Source: Lachnoclostridium sp. UBA6475
Lineage (GTDB): Bacteria; Bacillota; Clostridia; Lachnospirales; Lachnospiraceae
NCBI GenBank assembly: GCA_002435545.1
Contig: DJNB01000037.1
Location: 330 to 10,690, forward strand
DNA: 10,361 bases
Direction of reading: 5' to 3'
The position numbers were made by a program, and so were the translations under genes. Positions 5,260 through 10,361 of this stretch are shown here, piece by piece; within the stretch, counting starts at the first letter, position 1; the number at the start of each line of letters is the position of its first letter. The notes beneath the pieces were generated by a model. It did not search any database and was not told the DNA's origin. It was given only the letters and a program-made list of their open reading frames with translations.

Positions 5260-7296
5260 TTATAACGAAACATTTCCCATATAGGAATTTAATTTTTCCA
5301 CAAGACGGCGGTTTTTCTTATAAAACATCGTGACTTCATCAAAAGCATAATTCTTTGCCTCTTCGTTTGCTGCTTTTAGCACCGGGGCATCCTCGTAGAT
5401 GTCGGCAAGGGAAAACAGTTTGTCTCCACTTTGCATCACGCCGAAGAAATCCCCCTGGCCGCGCAGTTTCAGATCCTCTCTGGCAATCTCAAAACCGTCA
5501 TTGGAACCGGCAAGGATTGACAGACGTTCTTTCCCTTCTTTGCTCTCTTTTCCATACATTAAAATGCAGTAGGACTGCTCTTTTCCCCGTCCGACACGGC
5601 CGCGAAGCTGATGAAGCTGGGCAAGACCGAAACGCTCTGCATTTTCGATCATCATTACCGTTGCATTCGGAACATCGATTCCGACTTCAATGACGGTCGT
5701 TGATACGAGGATGTCCGTCGTCCCCTCGATAAACCGCTGCATGACTTCATTTTTTTCCTTCGGCTTCATCTTTCCATGCAGGCACTCGATCGTTATCCCG
5801 GCCGGAAAGATTTCTTTTAACTGCTCCGAATACATCACGACACTTTCCAGTGCCACTTCTTCTTTTTCCTCTACCATCGGACAGATAATATATACCTGCC
5901 GTCCCTTTTCGATCTGGTCTTTCATAAACCGGTACGCCTGCGGGCGGTAATCGGTGCCCACGACACAGTTTTTGATCGGCAGGCGGTTGGCAGGAAGCTC
6001 GTCCATGATCGACAAGTCCATATCCCCATACAAAACCAGGGCAAGTGTTCTTGGAATCGGCGTCGCACTCATCGCGAGGACATGCGGTGCCTCTCCCTTT
6101 TCCATCAGTTTTTCACGCTGCCGCACGCCAAAACGATGCTGCTCATCCGTGATGACGAGTGCAAGATCCGAAAACTCCACATTGTCCTGCAATATCGCAT
6201 GGGTTCCCACGACGATATCCCATTCGCCGTCTGCCAGTTTTTGTTTTCCTTCCCGCTTTTCCTTTGCTGTCATCGATCCGATCAACAATCCGATCTTCAC
6301 TCCATACGGGGCGAGCATTGCCTCCAGCGATTCCTTATGCTGCATCGCAAGCACTTCCGTCGGTACCATAAAAGCCCCCTGCGCTCCATTGCACACGGCA
6401 AGAAACAGCGCCATAACGGCAACTACGGTCTTTCCCGAACCAACATCTCCCTGCACCAGACGGTTCATTGTCATTCCGCCGGTCATATCTTTTTCTATTT
6501 CTTCGTATACCCTTTTTTGTGCGGATGTCAGTTCATACGGTAAATCATTTACAAATTTTGTCAATTCCTCTTTTTTTATCATCACATGGGAACTCGGTTT
6601 ATAATTTTTAATGCGGATCGCCTGTAATGCCGCCTGATACAGGAAAAATTCATCAAATACAAGCCGTTTTCTGGCTTTTCGATATTCCAGCTGATTTTTC
6701 GGGAAATGAATGTCATGGATGGCCTTGCGATACGCAAGAAGATTTTGACGTTTCCGAAGATCCGCAGGCAGAAATTCCGCAGCCCCCTCCAGGGAACCGA
6801 TGGCATCACACACTGCCTTTTCAACGGCATGATTGGTGAGTCCTGCGGTCAGCGGATAGATCGGATGCATCCTTCCAACCTGCTTAAAAAATTCATTTTT
6901 GCTATACATTTTTGGCTGTTCAAGCACCAATTTTCCATTTTTTCTGCCAACTTTGCCGCGCAGAATATAGCGGGTTCCCATTTTCAAACGGTTCGCTAAA
7001 AACGGCATATTAAACCAGGTAACGGTAATCCGCCCGGTTTCGTCTTCGAGTACTATGCTTATGATCTTCAGCCGCGCCGTCGTATGAATGGATGGACGGC
7101 AGACGATAACGCCCTCTACTGCTGCCATCTCGCCTTCTTTTACTTCTGCGATCTTTACGATATCGTGAAATTCGTCGTATCCTCTTGGATAGTGTTCCAA
7201 AAGATCTCCTACGTTCCAGATATCCAATTTATGGAAACGCTGTTCCGCCTTTTCTCCGACGCCTTTTATCTGGCGAATGCTGTCCTCATATCTCAT
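5260..7296 (-). CDS. recG: ATP-dependent DNA helicase RecG
   Basis: A superfamily 2 helicase that remodels stalled replication forks and Holliday junctions and limits unwanted R-loops. At 678 residues it is full length. A wedge/OB-fold domain occupies about residues 1-200, including a helix-hairpin-helix-like start IKGVGEKAEQRFHKL. Helicase motifs follow: Walker A GDVGSGKT (283-290), PTEVLA (312-317), Walker B/motif II DEQH with RFG after it (384-390), motif III SATPIPRT (410-417), and motif VI QLRGRVGRG (563-571), with the RecG-typical DLKLRGQGDFFG (608-619) near the C-terminus. The start at 7296 has GGAG 4-8 bases upstream. It begins 18 bases after the stop of the sigma-like gene, so it is part of the asnS–asnA–dehydrogenase–sigma-like operon, and rsmD follows from a separate promoter. 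No defect is seen. Confidence 0.98.
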   Translation of the reverse strand: MRYEDSIRQIKGVGEKAEQRFHKLDIWNVGDLLEHYPRGYDEFHDIVKIAEVKEGEMAAVEGVIVCRPSIHTTARLKIISIVLEDETGRITVTWFNMPFLANRLKMGTRYILRGKVGRKNGKLVLEQPKMYSKNEFFKQVGRMHPIYPLTAGLTNHAVEKAVCDAIGSLEGAAEFLPADLRKRQNLLAYRKAIHDIHFPKNQLEYRKARKRLVFDEFFLYQAALQAIRIKNYKPSSHVMIKKEELTKFVNDLPYELTSAQKRVYEEIEKDMTGGMTMNRLVQGDVGSGKTVVAVMALFLAVCNGAQGAFMVPTEVLAMQHKESLEAMLAPYGVKIGLLIGSMTAKEKREGKQKLADGEWDIVVGTHAILQDNVEFSDLALVITDEQHRFGVRQREKLMEKGEAPHVLAMSATPIPRTLALVLYGDMDLSIMDELPANRLPIKNCVVGTDYRPQAYRFMKDQIEKGRQVYIICPMVEEKEEVALESVVMYSEQLKEIFPAGITIECLHGKMKPKEKNEVMQRFIEGTTDILVSTTVIEVGIDVPNATVMMIENAERFGLAQLHQLRGRVGRGKEQSYCILMYGKESKEGKERLSILAGSNDGFEIAREDLKLRGQGDFFGVMQSGDKLFSLADIYEDAPVLKAANEEAKNYAFDEVTMFYKKNRRLVEKLNSYMGNVSL

Positions 7297-7314
7297 AGTC
7301 TCTCCGTTGCTGCT

Positions 7315-8076
7315 TTATTCTTTGCCTATATGGATCTCTTCCAGCGCAAGATCCACATACATACTGATTTCTTCTTCCGGCATTTTGGTATAATCTGCCA
7401 GTTCTTCCAGCGTTGCCAGACGTCCCCATTCCTCTGCAAGCACTTTTGTCGCCTCATGAATGAGATTTGTCTTGGCAACAATGGTATTTTCCATGCCTTT
7501 GCTTGCCATCTGTTCATCGGCAAGTTCGATCAGCCTTGCTTTCACATACCGGTCAAGTTCTTTTTTCACGTCAAGAACTTCGGTGTTACCGCAAAGTTCT
7601 TCGACTGCCAGCAAAAGACTCAGATTGCCCTCCTGGATCAGATCTTCCAGAGGCACTCCGCGGTTTCTGTACTTTGCTGCCAGAGTCACCACGCGCTGCA
7701 GATGGGATTCCACCACGCGGTGGGAAACTTCCGCTTCTCCTGCCAGAAGCCGCTCATACAGCAGCTGTCTTTCTTCGTCCGAGCAGGGTTCCAATTCCCG
7801 TAATTCACGGCGGTATACAGTAAGATACTGGGAATCCTTTGTGCTCAGCGACGGATTTTTTCCCTCTTTTGCCTCGAAGTGTTCTTTTGCCGTAACCCCT
7901 TGAACCTCGATATGATGTTCTTCCAAAAATTCATATACCAGTTTGAGCTGGGATTTCTGTAATTTCATATCCTGGCAGAAATCATCCACCTGTTCTTTGG
8001 AAATACGGTTTTCATTTGTCCTGGCAAGCTCAACGAGGTCAAGCATCTGCCGCATAAATTCATTCTGATCTCTCAT
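7315..8076 (-). CDS. Sigma-70-like protein lacking region 4 and with a degenerate promoter-contact segment
   Basis: A 253-residue relative of primary sigma factors. Residues about 1-60 resemble sigma region 1.1 (ISKEQVDDFC, then LKLVYEFLEEHHIEV). Residues 82-117 resemble region 1.2 (SQYLTVYRREL, then a DEE helix and LLAGEAE). Residues 118-162 are region 2.1-2.2, with NLRLVV-like SHLQRVVTLAAKYRNRG and the core-polymerase-binding DLIQEGN (145-151). Where region 2.3-2.4 should follow with its aromatic Tyr/Trp/Trp melting and -10 residues, the segment reads VKKELDRYVKARLIELA and lacks them. Residues 197-248 resemble region 3 (LAEEWGRLATLEELADYTKMPEEEI). The protein then ends, so the -35-binding region 4 is absent. 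The start at 8076 is preferred over 8124. It lies in the operon between the dehydrogenase and recG (gaps 22 and 18 bases). Function is unknown; a non-initiating RNA-polymerase-binding factor is my inference. Confidence 0.85.
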   Translation of the reverse strand: MRDQNEFMRQMLDLVELARTNENRISKEQVDDFCQDMKLQKSQLKLVYEFLEEHHIEVQGVTAKEHFEAKEGKNPSLSTKDSQYLTVYRRELRELEPCSDEERQLLYERLLAGEAEVSHRVVESHLQRVVTLAAKYRNRGVPLEDLIQEGNLSLLLAVEELCGNTEVLDVKKELDRYVKARLIELADEQMASKGMENTIVAKTNLIHEATKVLAEEWGRLATLEELADYTKMPEEEISMYVDLALEEIHIGKE

Positions 8077-8082
8077 GGCTTT

Positions 8083-8087
8083 CCTCC
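8083..8087 (-). promoter_or_regulatory. Ribosome binding site fixing the sigma-like gene start
   Basis: GGAGG on the minus strand lies 6 bases before the ATG at 8076. The alternative ATG at 8124 would add 16 residues, overlap the end of the dehydrogenase gene and place this site inside the coding sequence. Confidence 0.8.
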
Positions 8088-8098
8088 AAATACCAATC

Positions 8099-9280
8099 TT
8101 ATTCCGGCTTGCGCTCTGCTGCAAAATGATAGATCTTCTTCACATCATCGCTTGCAAGTTTTACATAATTTCCTTCTGTCTTGCGGTTTCCGAGAAGTTT
8201 TTCCGTCAGCCGGTCGATGTCTTCTGCTTTGGCTCCAATTTCTTCAAACGTAAGCGGCATACCGATCTTCTTTAAAAATGCCTCAAAGGCTTCGATTCCT
8301 TTTAATGCGGTCGCTTCGTCTGTCTCCTGTGGTTCGATGTCCCACACACGGGTAGCAAACTGTACCAGTTTATGTGGATTGATCTTAAGCACATAACGCA
8401 TCCATGCCGGTGTAATCACGGCAAGTCCGGCACCGTGTGTCACATCATACATTGCGGAAAGTTCATGTTCAATGTGGTGGCTTGCCCAGTCCTGGACACG
8501 TCCGACACCACATACATTATTGTGCGCAAGCATTCCTGCCCACATGATGTTGGCACGCGCTTCGTAGTTATTCGGATCCTCAATGATACGTGGTGCCTCA
8601 TAGATCATGGTTTTTAATACCGCTTCACAGAGACGGTCGGTAATCTCGACTTCTTCCGTATTGGAGAAATAGCGCTCGCAGATATGGATCATAATGTCCG
8701 TCGCACCGGCTGCCGACTGATACGGAGGCAGTGTGCATGTCAATTCCGGATTCATAATGGAAAATTTGGGACGAAGATGCTCCGAAGCTGCGCCTTTCTT
8801 AAATCCGGTCTCTTCGTTATTGATGACAGTATTCATAGATCCCTCGGAACCGGCTGCCGCAATCGTCAGGATCGTTCCGATTGGAAGTGCCTTTTCAATC
8901 GTCGCCTTTTTCTCATAGAAATCCCAGAAATCACCATCATAACAGGTTCCTGCTGCGATTGCCTTGGAAGAGTCGATCGTGCTTCCGCCGCCTACGGCGA
9001 GGATAAAATCGACACCCTCTTTTTTACACAATTCAATGCCCTCATATACCAGACCACTTCGTGGATTTGGCTTAACGCCGCCAAGTTCTACAAAATCAAT
9101 CTTTTCCTCTTTCAGGCATTTTGTCACACGGTCGTACAAACCGGAACGTTTGATGGAGCCTCCTCCGTAATGAAGAAGCACTTTGGTTCCGCCAAAACGG
9201 CGGATCAGCTGGCCGACATGAGCCTCGGCTCCTTTTCCAAAATCAAAATATGTTGGTGCATAAAATGTAAAATTATCCAT
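8099..9280 (-). CDS. Iron-containing alcohol dehydrogenase (butanol dehydrogenase/YqhD-YugJ type)
   Basis: A cytosolic metal-dependent group III alcohol dehydrogenase that reduces aldehydes to alcohols with NAD(P)H. At 393 residues it is full length for the butanol dehydrogenase (BdhA), YugJ and YqhD branch. The N-terminal nucleotide domain contains LHYGGGSIKRSG (36-47), PNPR (71-74) and GGGSTIDSSKAIAAG (97-111). The metal site is predicted at Asp195 and His199 (GATDIMIHICE), His268 (WASHHIEHELS) and His282 (DVTHGAG), which match the YqhD ligand spacing. In a fermentative anaerobe it would reoxidise NAD(P)H, or detoxify aldehydes; substrate and cofactor preference cannot be read reliably. It begins 14 bases after the asnA stop codon with GAGAGG upstream, so it is cotranscribed with asparagine genes, an association with no obvious metabolic logic. 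No defect is seen. Confidence 0.94.
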   Translation of the reverse strand: MDNFTFYAPTYFDFGKGAEAHVGQLIRRFGGTKVLLHYGGGSIKRSGLYDRVTKCLKEEKIDFVELGGVKPNPRSGLVYEGIELCKKEGVDFILAVGGGSTIDSSKAIAAGTCYDGDFWDFYEKKATIEKALPIGTILTIAAAGSEGSMNTVINNEETGFKKGAASEHLRPKFSIMNPELTCTLPPYQSAAGATDIMIHICERYFSNTEEVEITDRLCEAVLKTMIYEAPRIIEDPNNYEARANIMWAGMLAHNNVCGVGRVQDWASHHIEHELSAMYDVTHGAGLAVITPAWMRYVLKINPHKLVQFATRVWDIEPQETDEATALKGIEAFEAFLKKIGMPLTFEEIGAKAEDIDRLTEKLLGNRKTEGNYVKLASDDVKKIYHFAAERKPE

Positions 9281-9294
9281 ATTCGACCTCTCTT

Positions 9295-10296
9295 TTACAA
9301 TAAATGTATATTACCCTTTTCTGCTTCTGCCACCATCTCATCCGGCCATAGCGATGCCTGTACTTCCCCGATATGTGCTTTTCGTAAAAAGAACATACAG
9401 ATACGGGACTGGCCAATGCCGCCTCCGATGGTATATGGCAGTTTGCCTTCCAGCACTTCTTTCTGGAATGGAAGATTTTTCCTTTCCTCGCAGCCGGCTT
9501 TTTTCAGCTGCTCTTCCAGCGCCTTTTCATCCACACGGATTCCCATGGAAGAAAGTTCCAGTGCAATATCAAGTACCGGATAATATACGATAATATCTCC
9601 GTTCAAAGACCAGTCATCATAATCCGGCGCACGTCCGTCATGTGGTTCGCCACTTGCCAGCTTATCTCCGATCTTCATAAGGAAAATCGCACCATGCTCC
9701 TTTGCAGCCAGATATTCTCTCTCTTTCGGCGTCTTGTCCGGATATTTTTCTTCCAGTTCATACGTCGAAACAAATGTAATGTCCTGTGGAAGTGTTTTCT
9801 CTATGTAAGAATATTTTACGGACATATAGTCCTCTGTCTCCTCCAGAGACTGATATACTTTGCACACGATCTCTTTTAATGTGGCTTCGTTTCTCTGGGC
9901 TTTCTCAATGATACGTTCCCAGTCCCACTGATCGACAAAGATGGAATGGATGTTATCCGTATCCTCGTCACGGCGGATCGCATTCATATCGGTGTACAAT
10001 CCCTCGCCGATGGAAAATCCATAGCGTTTTAACGCGTGGCGTTTCCATTTTGCCAGAGAATGCACAATCTGTACAACGCGGTCATTCTGCTCGCGGATTC
10101 CAAAGGAAACCGGGCGCTCCACACCGTTCAGATCATCGTTTAATCCTGTCTCCGGCGCTACAAACAACGGCGCTGACACACGGGTCAGATTCAGGTTTGT
10201 TGCCAGTGCTCTCTCAAAAAAATCTTTTACTTCTTTAATCGCCACTTCTGTCTCACGGACATTCAGGGCGGATTCATAACCTTCAGGTACTTTCAT
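9295..10296 (-). CDS. asnA: Aspartate–ammonia ligase (asparagine synthetase A)
   Basis: The enzyme makes L-asparagine from aspartate, ammonia and ATP, giving AMP and pyrophosphate; its fold is related to class II aspartyl/asparaginyl-tRNA synthetases. At 333 residues it is full length (E. coli AsnA is 330). Characteristic stretches are PLFVAPETGLNDDLNG (43-58), HSLAKWKRHAL (79-89), FSIGEGLYTDMNAIRRDED (94-112), HSIFVDQWDWE (117-127), DYDDWSLNGDI, and the C-terminal GGGIGQSRICMFFLRKAHIGEVQASLWP, which carries the conserved ATP-site arginine. The start at 10296 has AGGAGG 5 bases upstream, and this site overlaps the stop codon of asnS, so the two genes are translationally close-coupled. It uses free ammonia rather than glutamine, which suits an ammonia-rich anaerobic habitat. 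The dehydrogenase gene follows after 14 bases. Confidence 0.98.
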   Translation of the reverse strand: MKVPEGYESALNVRETEVAIKEVKDFFERALATNLNLTRVSAPLFVAPETGLNDDLNGVERPVSFGIREQNDRVVQIVHSLAKWKRHALKRYGFSIGEGLYTDMNAIRRDEDTDNIHSIFVDQWDWERIIEKAQRNEATLKEIVCKVYQSLEETEDYMSVKYSYIEKTLPQDITFVSTYELEEKYPDKTPKEREYLAAKEHGAIFLMKIGDKLASGEPHDGRAPDYDDWSLNGDIIVYYPVLDIALELSSMGIRVDEKALEEQLKKAGCEERKNLPFQKEVLEGKLPYTIGGGIGQSRICMFFLRKAHIGEVQASLWPDEMVAEAEKGNIHLL

Positions 10297-10301
10297 TTCT
10301 G

Positions 10302-10308
10302 CCTCCTA
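10302..10308 (-). promoter_or_regulatory. Overlapping asnS stop codon and asnA ribosome binding site
   Basis: The minus-strand string TAGGAGG contains both the asnS stop codon (TAG, 10306-10308) and the asnA Shine-Dalgarno (AGGAGG, 10302-10307), 5 bases before the asnA ATG. Ribosomes finishing asnS are placed directly on the asnA initiation site, which suggests coupled expression. Confidence 0.8.
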
Positions 10309-10361
10309 TAAATCACAGTTATTTACAGTTCTTGGGAATGGAATGACGTCACGGATGTTGG
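10306..10361 (-). CDS. asnS: Asparaginyl-tRNA synthetase, C-terminal end only (cut by window edge)
   Basis: Only the last 17 sense codons and the stop are present. They read NIRDVIPFPRTVNNCDL. RDVIPFPRT is the conserved C-terminal class II motif 3 region of AsxRS/AsnRS enzymes, and the NC-D/E-L ending is typical of AsnRS. The enzyme charges tRNA-Asn with asparagine. Its stop overlaps the ribosome binding site of asnA, so the charging enzyme and the enzyme that makes its amino acid are one transcription unit. AsnRS rather than AspRS is chosen from the ending and from the asnA neighbour. The rest of the gene and the operon promoter lie outside the window. Confidence 0.85.
   Translation of the reverse strand, partial: NIRDVIPFPRTVNNCDL

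Noticed and set aside
5954..6604. A plus-strand frame of 216 codons opposite recG
   Set aside because: Ser/Thr-rich low-information translation opposite conserved helicase motifs, so I treat it as a shadow frame.
8077..8124. Longer N-terminus for the sigma-like protein
   Set aside because: The 16 extra residues overlap the dehydrogenase gene and contain the GGAGG that serves the start at 8076.
8684..9583. A 299-codon plus-strand frame opposite the dehydrogenase and asnA
   Set aside because: It spans the junction of two convincing minus-strand genes and encodes no recognisable protein.

Overview
The window looks like a chromosomal core-genome segment from a low-to-mid-GC Firmicute, most likely class Clostridia and near Lachnospiraceae. 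This is inferred from protein style (AckA, the RecG–RsmD neighbourhood, a YlbJ-type sporulation membrane protein), strong AGGAGG-type ribosome binding sites and consensus sigma-A promoters. There is no direct taxonomic marker. I see no rRNA, tRNA, CRISPR array, insertion sequence or prophage gene. All genes except one lie on the minus strand, and coding density is very high.

Right half, read from the right edge leftward on the minus strand: the 3' end of asnS (asparaginyl-tRNA synthetase), asnA (ammonia-dependent asparagine synthetase), an iron-containing butanol-type alcohol dehydrogenase, a sigma-70-like protein without region 4, and recG. The gaps are only 9 to 22 bases, so this reads as one operon whose promoter lies beyond the window. 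A new sigma-A promoter after recG drives rsmD (16S rRNA G966 methyltransferase) and a coiled-coil protein of unknown function.

Middle: the only plus-strand gene, a compact YlbJ-like membrane protein, converges on the coiled-coil gene, and the two coding regions overlap tail to tail by 54 bases. It diverges from a complete degV-family fatty-acid-binding gene.

Left half, leftward on the minus strand: degV, ackA (acetate kinase) with its own promoter inside an unusual inverted-repeat arrangement, rpmF (ribosomal protein L32) with a perfect sigma-A promoter, an intrinsic terminator, and a second degV-family gene cut by the left edge. The usual companions DUF177/YceD (before rpmF) and plsX (after rpmF) are missing.

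Themes are asparagine supply and charging, fermentation end-steps (acetate kinase, alcohol dehydrogenase), fatty-acid handling (two DegV/FakB-like proteins), and translation or repair housekeeping. The most unusual item is the 253-residue sigma-factor relative at 7315-8076. It keeps the core-polymerase-binding part of region 2 but has lost the residues expected for promoter melting and recognition of the -10 and -35 elements.
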